Shown here: in pieces, positions 51,945 to 60,251 of the stretch | Position numbering within the stretch: position 1 is the first letter of the stretch | Layout of the letters: the number at the start of each line of letters is the position of its first letter | Source: CATQGW01 sp965262235 | GTDB taxonomy: Bacteria; Chloroflexota; Dehalococcoidia; Bin125 | Length of the DNA stretch: 64,000 nt | NCBI GenBank assembly: GCA_965262235.1 | Contig: OZ253504.1 | Span: 496,001 to 560,000 of the forward strand | Direction of reading: 5' to 3' | Position numbers and translations under genes: made by a program | Notes under the pieces: model-generated | Databases searched by the model: none | What the model was told of the DNA's origin: nothing | What the model saw: only the letters and a program-made list of their open reading frames with translations

Positions 51945-52996
51945 ATGATTGCATCAGACGACGATCCTACCATCTGGCTCATGATGCGTGGCAGCGGAGG
52001 AGAGTACGAAAGTACCGCAGTGGAGCTAGGCATCGCGTTGCTTGGGTTCCAGGAGATACCAGACCTGTCAGGCATGTCGCAAAAGGAAATCGAGAATACG
52101 ATCAGAGAACTACCTCCTGACCGTATAGATGGAGATATCAGCTCTCTGATCAGTCAGATGCGCATGTTCGCGCGCCGGGTGCAGGTTGGCGATGGGATTG
52201 TCGCCTCGTGGCACAATCAGCCTGGACAGATGGGCGTCGGCCGGATCACAGGCCATACGAATTCCGCGAGCTTGACGGTGAGCTGCGCCACACTCGAAAG
52301 GTGGACTGGTTCATTCCTGCGATGCCCAAGAAGAACTTGGGCGAGCACTTGCGTCATTTCTTCTGGCCCAAGAGAACTCTGAACCCAATTCGGCATGGTG
52401 AGGCCGTCACCCGGATTCGCGCGCTTGTGGAGACCGGCGACATTCCGGCCGGGGGTCTCGCAAGGTCAGATATGGACGACGCGGACGAAGATGGGCTGGC
52501 AGTCTCAGGATCATCGATTCAGGAGAGCGCGCACGCCGAAATCGCCGAGCGGATCCACAGCCGCTTTCCCGCCCACGAGCTGGAGCGATTGGTCGCGGCG
52601 ATTCTGGAGGCCGAAGGTTACGTGGCGCTGCAATCCCACGAAGGTTCCGATCAGGGCGTTGACGTCCTTGCTGGTCAAGGACCAATGGGATTCGAGTCAC
52701 CAAAAATCTGTGTGCAGGTGAAGCACACCAACTCGCAGATCGGCGCTCCCGACGTGCAGAATTTGCGCGGTGCGATGCAGGACTTCAGCGCTGAGCACGG
52801 ACTGTTCGTGAGCTGGAGTGACTACACCTCGCAGGCGAAGAGGGAGGCAAGGCGGAACTTCTTCACGATGCGCCTCTGGAACGCGAACGATGTGATCGAC
52901 GCGGTCTGCCGAAACTACGACAAGCTCCCGGAGGCCATCCGCGCCGAAATCCCCCTCAAACAAGTCTGGACGCTCGTCCGCGACGACGAAGCGTAG
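51945..52996 (+). pseudogene. Mrr-like restriction endonuclease with a -1 frameshift
   Basis: The first ~102 codons (IWLMMRGSGGEYESTAVELG...RRVQVGDGIVAS...GVGRITG) and the second frame from ~52253 (PYEFRELDGELRHTRKVDWF...) together make one protein of about 350 aa. Joining the frames needs one extra C in GGCCATACGAA (original probably GGCCCATACGAA). The N-terminal part looks like a modified-base reader of the PUA/EVE kind; the C-terminal part is Mrr-like with SRFPAHELERLVAAILEAEG, GSDQGVDVL and ICVQVKHTN giving the D...QxK catalytic site. It could be a real mutation, an assembly error or a programmed shift. Type IV restriction would be the expected function. Confidence 0.75.
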
Positions 52997-53533
52997 CTCC
53001 CCCGCTCCCCCGCGACGCGGGGGAGCTGTCGCTCAGCGACTGGGGGAGAGGCTCCCGCGCAACGCCGGCTGACCGCGACGCACCACCCTCGCAGGCGGCC
53101 TCTCCGAACGCGCGGCGGAAGACGCCGCCGCGCAGCTCCAGGACGCGCTCGACCATCTCAGCGACTTGCGCCACTCCCAACCTTCCGTCATTCCTGCGCA
53201 GGCAGGAATCCAGGCGATCTGAGGGCATCGCAAGGGCTTCGATTGCCCGACGGCGCTTGATCGCCCGGCGCGCGCGTTCGATACATGGGTGGAACGTCGA
53301 GGGCGCCGAAGAGTCAAAGGGTGTGGGAGGTCGCATGAATTCCTGCCTGCGCAGGAATGACGAAGGGGGCTCTCCGCGGTCGGTCCACCGGAGGGCGGGA
53401 AGCCTCCCCTCTGTCGCTCCGTGACATCTCCCCCCGCTCTGCGGGTGGAGATGAGACCATCGATCCGCGGGCGTGATCGCCTCGCCCCGCTACCATCACC
53501 CCTACACACCGCCCACATCAGGGAGCCCCAACC
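52997..53533. repeat. Repeat-filled gap with REP-bounded element copy 5
   Basis: A GGGGGAGCTGTCGCTCAGCG hairpin unit comes first. A 100-bp stretch (about 53085-53180) could encode SERAAEDAAAQLQDALDHL, perhaps the tail of a lost gene on the plus strand. A complete REP-bounded element of 176 bp follows at 53187-53362, and then a CTGTCGCTCCGTGACATCTC / CCCCCGC hairpin unit near 53410. No complete gene. Confidence 0.7.
53187..53362. repeat. REP-bounded 176-bp element, copy 5
   Basis: Left end GTCATTCCTGCGCAGGCAGG with AATCC, right end GAATTCCTGCCTGCGCAGG with AATGAC. The interior differs from other copies but keeps GCGATCTGA next to the left end and GACGGCGC in the middle, and the overall length is within 2 bp of the other four copies. 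Confidence 0.8.
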
Positions 53534-54628
53534 ATGCGCGCTGCCGTCCTCGACGCACCCAACACCCCGCTCAGAATCAAAGACCTCGTCCAGGACGAGC
53601 CGCAATACGGCGAAGTCCGGATCAAAATGGGCGCCGCCGGCGTCTGCGCCTCCGACCATCACATCATGCAGGGCACCGCGGCCTTTCCGCTGCCCTCCGT
53701 GCTCGGCCACGAGGGCGCCGGCGTTATCGAGGAAGTCGGCCCCGGCGTCCGCGACCTCCGACCCGGCGACCGCTGCATCCTCTCCTTCGTCACCCCCTGC
53801 GGACAGTGCCCCACCTGCCGCAAGGGCCAGCCGCAGCTCTGCGACCTCCACCAGGCCACCGGCTCCCGCCTGCTTGACGGCAGCGTTCGGCTGCACGACA
53901 GCAACGGTAACGAGATCTACCAGATGGGCAAGCTGGGCGTCTTCGGCGAACACGTCGTCACCGCGCAACAGGCCTGCTTCCCGATCCCCGATGAAGTCCC
54001 GATGGACGTCGCGGCGCTGATCGGCTGCTCCGTGACCACCGGCGTCGGCGCCGTGATCAACCAGCCCAGCGCCCACGCCGGCATGACCGTCGCCGTGATC
54101 GGCGCCGGCGGGGTCGGCCTCAACGCCATCCAGGGCGCGAGAATGCTCAACGCGTCGCGAATCATCGCGGTGGATGTTCACGACCACAAGCTCGACTTCG
54201 CGCGACGCTTCGGCGCGACCGACACCGTCAACGCACGCAACGTCGATGCCGCAGCGGCTGTGCGCGAGCTCTCCGGCGGCGGCGTCGACTTCGCCTTCGA
54301 CACCTTCGGCTCCTCCGAGACCGCCAACCAGGCGCTCGAATCGGCCGGCAAGGGCGGCACCGCCGTGATCGTCGGCCTCGCCCCCGTTGAGTCCCGCGGC
54401 TCCGTCGACCTCGTCGACATGGTGCGCAAGCAGAAGACCCTGGTCGGCAGCTACTACGGCTCCGCCAGCCCGCACCGCACCTTCGAAAAGCTCGTCGACA
54501 TGTACGTCAACGACCGGATCGACATCGACCACATCGTCCAGCGCCACTACCCCCTCGACAAAATCAACGAAGCCTTCGACGACCTGGCCCAGGGCAAAGA
54601 CGGCCGCGGCGTGATCGTCTTCGACTGA
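53534..54628 (+). CDS. Zinc-dependent alcohol dehydrogenase (MDR superfamily)
   Basis: 364 aa. Catalytic zinc ligands in GVCASDHH (Cys38) and VLGHEGAGVIEEVG; structural zinc site CGQCPTCRKGQPQLC; NAD-binding GAGGVGLNAIQGARM. The arrangement resembles class III/aryl-alcohol-type dehydrogenases. It oxidises an alcohol or reduces an aldehyde with NAD(P); the presence of the GDRCILSFVTPCG loop fits S-(hydroxymethyl)-type or benzyl alcohol enzymes, but substrate is open. It lies alone on the plus strand, followed by a DUF2442 gene 36 bp later. Confidence 0.9.
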   Translation: MRAAVLDAPNTPLRIKDLVQDEPQYGEVRIKMGAAGVCASDHHIMQGTAAFPLPSVLGHEGAGVIEEVGPGVRDLRPGDRCILSFVTPCGQCPTCRKGQPQLCDLHQATGSRLLDGSVRLHDSNGNEIYQMGKLGVFGEHVVTAQQACFPIPDEVPMDVAALIGCSVTTGVGAVINQPSAHAGMTVAVIGAGGVGLNAIQGARMLNASRIIAVDVHDHKLDFARRFGATDTVNARNVDAAAAVRELSGGGVDFAFDTFGSSETANQALESAGKGGTAVIVGLAPVESRGSVDLVDMVRKQKTLVGSYYGSASPHRTFEKLVDMYVNDRIDIDHIVQRHYPLDKINEAFDDLAQGKDGRGVIVFD

Positions 54629-54664
54629 CCTTCCTTGCACACCAAAATCAGCTAGGATCGCCGC

Positions 54665-54964
54665 ATGATGCCCGAACCGACCAACGTCGAGGCCCGCGAG
54701 GGCTTCCGCATCTGGGTCGAATACTCCGACGGCGAGTCGGGCGAGGTCGACCTGTCCGATGTTGCCGGCCTCGGCATCTTCAAGGCCTGGGACGACCGCG
54801 AGTTCTTCGAGCGTGTCCACATCACATCATTCGGCGCCATCGCCTGGAACGATGAGATCGACATCTGCCCGGACAACGTCTACTTCGATCTGACGGGCAA
54901 GACGCCTGAAGAGATGCTGCCCGGCCTGACAGCCATTCCTAGCAGGCTGCTACAAGAGAGGTGA
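54665..54964 (+). CDS. DUF2442 domain protein
   Basis: 99 aa; two ATGs in a row at the start. FRIWVEYSDGESGEVDLSDV, IFKAWDDREFFERVHI and AIAWNDEIDICPDNVYFDLT match DUF2442 and the paralogue at 45646. This copy retains a typical C-terminus (GKTPEEMLPGL). No DUF4160 partner is present. It follows the alcohol dehydrogenase, likely by chance. Confidence 0.8.
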   Translation: MMPEPTNVEAREGFRIWVEYSDGESGEVDLSDVAGLGIFKAWDDREFFERVHITSFGAIAWNDEIDICPDNVYFDLTGKTPEEMLPGLTAIPSRLLQER

Positions 54965-54969
54965 ACGCT

Positions 54970-55145
54970 CCGGTCTCCCTCTCCCTCCGCATGGCGGGGG
55001 GAGATGTCACGGAGTGACAGAGGGGGGCCCGGCGTTACCTAAACAGATACAGCAACACCATCGAGCGGGAATCGGAGCCCCCCCTCTGCCTTCGGCATCT
55101 CCCCCCGCCTTGCGGGGGGAGATGGGATAGTGGCATCTCCCCTTT
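54970..55145. repeat. GC-rich hairpin repeat pair
   Basis: TCCCTCTCCCTCCGCATGGC with its partner GGGGGGAGATGTCACGGAGTGACAGAGGGGGGCC, then about 35 bp later the opposite orientation CCCCCCTCTGCCTTCGGCATCTCCCCCCGC. It is the same family as at 2336-2500 and 36420-36540, and it ends in the leader of the small membrane protein. Confidence 0.75.
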
Positions 55146-55213
55146 CACAGCGGTGGGAGAGAAGTAAGCGCAAGCGTGCAGACGTTTTCAGCGCCCTGTC
55201 GAGAGGAATAGCC

Positions 55214-55636
55214 GTGCTCCAACAGGCCCACGACCACATCGTCAAGGAACTCAGCGACACCAGCCGCACCGACGCGATCTTCCTGCTCACCGCGATCGTG
55301 TTCAACCTGGTCGTGCTCGCGATCAACGCCTCCGTCTCGATCGCCGCCGCTGAGGAAAACGCCGCCTACACATACGACCTCGTCCTGACCGTCTTCATCG
55401 TCCTGACCGTGCTGCTCAACGTGCTCGCGGTCGGCGCCCTGATCCTCGGCCGCCGCACCCGTCAGATGCTGCTCGCCGGCCTCGTCGCCATGTATACCGA
55501 CCACGACGTCGACAAGTACTACGACCCCTCGCTGCTCTCCAACTACGGCATGCGCTACGCCCTCTTCACCGGCATCATCGTCACCCTCGCCGTCACCGCG
55601 ATCATCATCCCCGCGATCATCCGATTCACGGGCTGA
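55214..55636 (+). CDS. Small membrane protein with three helices
   Basis: 140 aa from a GTG at 55214, chosen because AGAGGA lies six bases upstream; the open frame to 55130 runs through repeat DNA. The N-terminal region LQQAHDHIVKELSDTSRTDA is a soluble helix. Three membrane segments follow: AIFLLTAIVFNLVVLAINAS, LVLTVFIVLTVLLNVLAVGA and ALFTGIIVTLAVTAIIIPAI. Between the last two is a polar loop with MYTDHDVDKYYDPSLLSNYG. I do not recognise the family; it is likely an inner-membrane protein of unknown function. Confidence 0.65.
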   Translation: MLQQAHDHIVKELSDTSRTDAIFLLTAIVFNLVVLAINASVSIAAAEENAAYTYDLVLTVFIVLTVLLNVLAVGALILGRRTRQMLLAGLVAMYTDHDVDKYYDPSLLSNYGMRYALFTGIIVTLAVTAIIIPAIIRFTG

Positions 55637-55715
55637 GCCTGCTCCCCTCACCGCCGCCCGCTATCGTTTCCGCATAACCCTCTCTACCGGGGGCCGCAAC
55701 CGAGCCGGAGCCCGC

Positions 55716-56456
55716 ATGTCTCGAACCATCCTGATCATTGCGCTGGTCGCCGCCCTGATCGGCGGCGTCGCCACCTACACCATCCAGGCCGCCACGCAGT
55801 CCGGCGAGTCCGAAGTGCGCGTCTCGGCCCAGCGCCTCAACGACGGCCGCGTCGAGGTCGGGCTTCAACAGCGCCAGGCCGACGGCGCCTGGGGCGAGCG
55901 GCTACTCCCGGAACGCCGCTTCTTCCCCGCCGCAGGCTTCGTCAACCACTGGGCGAACAGCAGCCCCATCACCATCACAAGTCAGATCGAGGATGCACCG
56001 GTCTACATCAACGACACGCAACCATCTCGCACGCTCGACCTGGCGGGCTACCTCGAGTTCTGCGGGGACGCCGCAAGCCAGCCCGGCGGCGGGCTTGAGC
56101 TGCTTGGCAGCCTCGAAGACGGCGAGGATTCGCTGACGTGGGGACTGATCTTCACGGGGGTGGATTCGGACATCACCACATTGAGGTCGATTGAACCGCC
56201 GCCTGAACTCACCGAGCTTCATCAAGCGCAGGTTGAACTCCTCACCGCGGTTGCGGCGGTCGCATACGGCAAGCCCGCCGATGACCCGGCCAACCCGTTC
56301 GAGCTGCTGCTCCCCGCGCTCGCCAGCCTCCCGGCGGTGCTGGCCGCCGACGCGAATCTCGACCCGCAGCTGCGCCAACAACTGGCCGACGCCGGTTGCC
56401 TCGACTCGCAGGGCGAGGACAACGGCGGCGGCAGCGAGGGAGTGAGCCAGCCCTAG
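55716..56456 (+). CDS. Exported protein of the EVRxxAQxLxDGR family
   Basis: 246 aa. N-terminal hydrophobic segment SRTILIIALVAALIGGVATY, then SEVRVSAQRLNDGRVEVGLQ, QADGAWGERLLPERRFFPAA and NHWANSSPITI, the same pattern as the protein at 44863. Later there is an all-helical region (ELTELHQAQVELLTAVAAVA) not present in the shorter paralogue. The N-terminal segment may be a signal peptide or an anchor. It follows the small membrane protein by 79 bp on the same strand. No function known. Confidence 0.65.
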   Translation: MSRTILIIALVAALIGGVATYTIQAATQSGESEVRVSAQRLNDGRVEVGLQQRQADGAWGERLLPERRFFPAAGFVNHWANSSPITITSQIEDAPVYINDTQPSRTLDLAGYLEFCGDAASQPGGGLELLGSLEDGEDSLTWGLIFTGVDSDITTLRSIEPPPELTELHQAQVELLTAVAAVAYGKPADDPANPFELLLPALASLPAVLAADANLDPQLRQQLADAGCLDSQGEDNGGGSEGVSQP

Positions 56457-56915
56457 AGCCTGTCTCACACTGCGCCGTGTCGCCGGCGCCGCCGAACACG
56501 GAATGGGCAGCCACAAGAGCTGCCCCTACAGGATCGGTCGAAGCCCGCACGAGGGACCTCGCTACCGAACACCCCATCCGTGTAGGGGCAACCCTCGTGG
56601 TTGCCCGCCCCGTTCAACGTTCCAAACGCGTAAATCGCAGCGCCGAAGGTCGCCCATACACCGCCTATACGGCATCCCTGTAGGGGCAACCCTTCCGGTC
56701 GCCCTCCCCGTTCACCGTGACAAACGTGTCAATCGCAGCGCCGAAGGTCGCCTACGCACCGCCGATACGGGATCCCTGTAGGGCCAACCCTTCCGGTCGC
56801 CCTCCCCGTTCACCGTTACGAACGCGTCGATCGCAGCGCCCGACGTCGCCCACGCACCGCCTATGCGGTGGCGGACCGGGCATCCCGCCGAATCGGGACT
56901 TCTGAGACAGGTTCC
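56457..56915. repeat. GAGCCTGTCTCA-bounded element with nested TGTAGGGGC repeats
   Basis: It starts GAGCCTGTCTCACACTG right after a stop codon and ends TTCTGAGACAGGTTCCCTAG at the stop of the enolase-superfamily gene, giving imperfect terminal inverted repeats of about 12-14 bp. Inside are four TGTAGGGGCAACCC / CGGTCGCCCTCCCCGTTC units in tandem with CAATCGCAGCGCCGAAGGTC spacers. The same end motifs occur at about 36889 and 36985. No gene is present. Confidence 0.75.
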
Positions 56916-58016
56916 CTAGCTGGCCCCGACCTCCAACCGCCCGCGCTCATCGCGACGCAGCAGGTCCCAATCGATCTCATAGCCCAGCCCCACCCCGGTC
57001 GGCGCGTGCACCACTCCACCGCTCATGTCGATGTCCTCGACCAAGCCGAACATGTTCGAGCCGGTGCTGGGGAAATACTCGAAGAACTCGCAGTTCGGCA
57101 CCGCCATCGTCACGTGCAGATTCGCCACGTTGTTGAGCGAGTTTCCCCCGTGGTGAATCTCGCACTTCATCTTGAACCCCTCCGCCAGATGACAGAGCCG
57201 CACCAGCGGCGTGATCCCGCCCGTCACCGCCACGTCGCCGCGCAGGATGTCGGTCGCGTACTGCGTGATCCACTGCGTCATCCCGTAGTAGCGCCCCGGC
57301 GCATACTCCGTTGACATGATCGGGATGTCCAGCTTCTGGTGCAGCTTCACGTAGTTGTAGATGTCCTCCTCGACCAGCGGATCCTCGTACCAGTAATAGT
57401 TCAGCTCCTCGATCGCGCGTCCCACCCGCACGGCGTCCTCATATCCGTAGGACCACATCGAATCGAGCATCAGGATCATCTCGTCGCCGACCGCCTCACG
57501 CACCGCACGGCAGATCTCGATGTCCATCTTCGGCACGGCGTGCGGGTGAATCTTGTGCGCCGGCCAGCCGTCGGACTGGAAGCGCAGCGCCTCCTCCGCG
57601 TACTCCTGCGGCGTCTCCCACCACGCGGTGCTCGAATAGACCGGCACGGACGTCTTGCAGGTCCCCAGCAACCGGTGAATCGGCTGGCCCGCGATCTTCC
57701 CGTTGATGTCCCACAGGCAGATATCGATCGCGCCGATCACCGACGTGGAAACCGCCCGATTCTGCTTCCACAGGTCGGCCCAGATCGAGCCGATGTCCTG
57801 CGGGTTGCAGCCCAGCACTCGCGGCGCCGCCACGTCGATCAGCGACTGCGCGTGATGCTCGGGCCGGCTCAGAAACGCGTTGCCCGAAATCCCCTCATCC
57901 GTCTCCACCGTCACCACTCCCATCGACCGCGGCCCGCCAAAGCGCATCCCCGACCCAACCCGCCACGGTTCGACTTCCCAGCCAAACACATCCACCGTCA
58001 CGTTCGTGATCTTCAT
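56916..58016 (-). CDS. Mandelate racemase / muconate lactonizing-type enolase superfamily enzyme
   Basis: 366 aa. Barrel residues are complete by eye: Lys155-Ile-His157 in AHKIHPHAV (the second position of K-x-K is His), metal ligands Asp185 in MLDSMWSY, Glu211 in YYWYEDP and Glu237 in MSTEYAPG, then the acid-base His pair in CEIHHGGNS near 288. The HHGG-type end and the N-terminal capping domain point to an acid-sugar dehydratase or racemase. These enzymes abstract the proton alpha to a carboxylate. The substrate cannot be named. Paralogues of this superfamily are typical of SAR202-type Chloroflexota. Confidence 0.85.
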   Translation of the reverse strand: MKITNVTVDVFGWEVEPWRVGSGMRFGGPRSMGVVTVETDEGISGNAFLSRPEHHAQSLIDVAAPRVLGCNPQDIGSIWADLWKQNRAVSTSVIGAIDICLWDINGKIAGQPIHRLLGTCKTSVPVYSSTAWWETPQEYAEEALRFQSDGWPAHKIHPHAVPKMDIEICRAVREAVGDEMILMLDSMWSYGYEDAVRVGRAIEELNYYWYEDPLVEEDIYNYVKLHQKLDIPIMSTEYAPGRYYGMTQWITQYATDILRGDVAVTGGITPLVRLCHLAEGFKMKCEIHHGGNSLNNVANLHVTMAVPNCEFFEYFPSTGSNMFGLVEDIDMSGGVVHAPTGVGLGYEIDWDLLRRDERGRLEVGAS

Positions 58017-58136
58017 CTGCCAGCTCCTTCAACCATCTGCCAGTCGTCCGCGCGACCAATCGAATGGTAGGGCGAACAGTGACGCCTCCCGATCGTTCGT
58101 CCGCCATCGCGCCCATTCCCGTTCAGCCCCCCCCCC

Positions 58137-58330
58137 CCGCCATGCCCACCACCCCGCCGCCGTTCCTGCCCCCCGCCATTCCCACCGCCGCGCCGTCATG
58201 CTCACCGACCCGCCGTCATGCCCACCACCCCGCCGCCATGCCCACCACCCCGCCGTCATGCCCACCACCCCGCCGCCATGCCCACCGACCCGCCGTCACG
58301 CCCACCACCCCGCCGCCATTCCCCCCCCCC
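58137..58330. repeat. 20-bp CATGCCCACCACCCCGCCGC minisatellite
   Basis: About nine imperfect units of CATGCCCACCACCCCGCCGC occupy this stretch, with long C runs at both sides, and a left-end-only REP sequence (GTCATTCCTGCGAAGGCAGG) at about 58353 after it. The gap from 58017 to 58451 has no gene. It lies between a gene start and a convergent-side gene end, so it could affect the expression of the enolase-superfamily gene. Confidence 0.8.
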
Positions 58331-58451
58331 GTCATTCCTGCCCCCCCCCACCCGTCATTCCTGCGAAGGCAGGAATCCAGGCGATCTGAAGACCTCCGAA
58401 GGCGCTCTGAACGTTCGACGGCGCTGGATCGGAACCAGCGCGGTGCCGCGC

Positions 58452-59312
58452 CTACTGCTGCGCCAGATTCGTCACCAGGTTGTAGATGAACCAGCCGTCG
58501 CCGGTGCTGAACGACTCCGGCTTCGCCCGCTGATTGTCGCGCATGATCCCGATCCCGTCCGAGTACGGCTCGAACGACACGATCCGGTCGTAGCGCACTC
58601 GGAAGCGCTCGCGCTCGCCGTGGAAATAGAGATGCTTCGTCGTCACTCCCAGCAGCCCCGTGTCGGCGTGCACCGTCTCCTCATACGACACGCTGCGCCC
58701 CTTGAACGAGCTTGGCCGGTAGTACACCCCTTTGGCCACCTTGATGCTCAGGCCCTGAGAGCTGCCCCGAAACTCTCGCCGTGTCTTGGTCTGGTGATAC
58801 TTGACGCGTTCGGCCACCCAGACCAGCTCCTCCGACTTCATCAGGTTGAACGGCACATCGGCACGCTCGAGATCGCGCCGGACCGGGACCTCGCCGTCGA
58901 GCACCTGGCGCAGGATCGCCGCCTTCACGACGCGCGTCGCCGCGCCGGAGCGGTTCGACGCCGCATCTGAGATGTCAAAGTGCGCCCGAAACGCCGCCAG
59001 CGATTGCTCCTCAGCGACCGTCAGCATGTCGTCCTCAAGGGCCCGATCAACCGCCGCCTCAAACGCCTCGCTCAGCAGCCGATCGCGCTGACCTCCGCCC
59101 AACCCCGAGCCCGACAGCGCAGCGTCAAAGACGTCCAGCCGCTCGGCGTCGACGGCCGCGGCCACCGCCTCGAGCTGAAGCTGCCGAAACGCGTCGCGCT
59201 CACGCTGCTCCCGATCGTGACGCTCCTGCCGACAGTGCGCATGCTCCCCGCGCAGCAGCCCGCGACCCTCCAGGACGCCGACATGCTCGCCGCAGACAGT
59301 GCAGGTCGGCAC
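58452..59312 (-). CDS. Conserved protein with N-terminal zinc ribbon
   Basis: 286 aa. It opens PTCTVCGEHVGVLEGRGLL with a later Cys and His (EHAHCRQERH), a treble-clef-like zinc site. A helical middle with an EF-hand-like or TerB-like charged stretch (VDRALEDDMLTVAEEQSLA) follows. The C-terminal ~120 residues (SEELVWVAERVKYHQTKTRR, GVYYRPSSFKGRSV, GLLGVTTKHLYFHG, RYDRIVSFEPYSDGIGIMRD, GDGWFIYNLVTNLAQ) form a conserved domain with a PH-like strand pattern. I know similar bacterial sequences only as hypothetical proteins. Same strand as the enoyl-CoA hydratase that ends upstream at 59341. Confidence 0.65.
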   Translation of the reverse strand: MPTCTVCGEHVGVLEGRGLLRGEHAHCRQERHDREQRERDAFRQLQLEAVAAAVDAERLDVFDAALSGSGLGGGQRDRLLSEAFEAAVDRALEDDMLTVAEEQSLAAFRAHFDISDAASNRSGAATRVVKAAILRQVLDGEVPVRRDLERADVPFNLMKSEELVWVAERVKYHQTKTRREFRGSSQGLSIKVAKGVYYRPSSFKGRSVSYEETVHADTGLLGVTTKHLYFHGERERFRVRYDRIVSFEPYSDGIGIMRDNQRAKPESFSTGDGWFIYNLVTNLAQQ

Positions 59313-59340
59313 GTGCGCCGCCTTCCCAACTAGCTGGCGC

Positions 59341-60153
59341 TTAGCGCCCGCGGAACTCGGCCGGGCGGCGCTCCAGGAAGGAGCGAATGCCCTCCTCGCG
59401 ATCCTCCGACTGGCCGCTCACGCCCAGTCCCCAGGCCTCGCGTTCCACCTGCATCTTGAAGGTCGGCGCTGATTCGTTGACCAGGCGCTTGGTCAGCTCG
59501 ATCGCGATCGACGGGCCCTTCGCGATCTTCTCCGCCAGCGTCAGCGCCTCGGGCAGGAGCTGTTCGGGATCGACTACGCGGTTGACCATCCCGTAGCGCT
59601 CCGCCTCCTGCGCGGAGAGCGGCTCGCCGGTGTACATCATCTCCAGCGCGCGGCCCTTGCCGAGCATCTGCGGGAGGTACCAGGTGCTGCCCGTGTCGGG
59701 ATTGATCGCCCGATGCACGAACGCCGAGATGAAGCGCGCCTCGCTCGAGGCGATCCGAATGTCGCAGACCAGCGCGAGCGACATGCCCGCGCCCGCGGCG
59801 GCGCCGTTGACCGCCGCGATGATCGGCTTGGGCCAGTTTGAGAGCGCCTCGAACAGCACGCCGAAGTGACCAACCGGCGCAGCCCGGTGGCGGCGATAGC
59901 TGTCGGCCTCATCGAGCTCGCGCCCCAACTCCTGCGCCGGCCGCCCGCCCGACACATCCGCGCCCGCGCAGAATCCGCGCCCGGCGCCCGTGATCACCAT
60001 CGCCTTGACCTCGTCATCGCGAGCGGTCGACTCCAGCGCGTCGAGCATGTCATGGACCAGCCGCGGACCCATCGCGTTCATCTTCTCGGGCCGTTGCAGG
60101 GTGACGATCGCGACGTGGTTCTGGATTTCCAGTCTGAGGTCTTCGTAGGTCAC
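59341..60153 (-). CDS. Enoyl-CoA hydratase/isomerase family protein
   Basis: 270 aa from a GTG at 60153 with AAGGA upstream. VAIVTLQRPEKMNAMGPRLV, oxyanion segment VITGAGRGFCAGADVSGG and IAAVNGAAAGAGMSLALVCD with RINPDTGSTWYLPQMLGKGR-type catalytic region (HRAINPDTGSTWYLPQML). Compared with the member at 22093 it has a normal GAGRGFCAGAD motif. It probably hydrates an enoyl-CoA intermediate of acyl-chain breakdown. Upstream neighbours on the same strand are the 3-hydroxyisobutyrate dehydrogenase-like gene and the SDR. Confidence 0.9.
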   Translation of the reverse strand: MTYEDLRLEIQNHVAIVTLQRPEKMNAMGPRLVHDMLDALESTARDDEVKAMVITGAGRGFCAGADVSGGRPAQELGRELDEADSYRRHRAAPVGHFGVLFEALSNWPKPIIAAVNGAAAGAGMSLALVCDIRIASSEARFISAFVHRAINPDTGSTWYLPQMLGKGRALEMMYTGEPLSAQEAERYGMVNRVVDPEQLLPEALTLAEKIAKGPSIAIELTKRLVNESAPTFKMQVEREAWGLGVSGQSEDREEGIRSFLERRPAEFRGR

Positions 60154-60251
60154 AGTGGCTGAGTCCTTCCGCTGTTGGATCGCATTATCGCCGGTTCCTG
60201 CGTTCCCTGCGCTCTTGAGGGAAGAGGAAACACAACTGGTCTCGTGATTCC

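Noticed and set aside
53033..54820. A 595-codon minus-strand frame opposite the alcohol dehydrogenase
   Set aside because: It crosses repeats and mirrors the zinc alcohol dehydrogenase in low-complexity V/G/D sequence; no family motif is present.
58137..58330. A Pro/His-rich coding sequence
   Set aside because: The open frames arise from the 20-bp minisatellite and long C runs; there is no start context or conserved domain.
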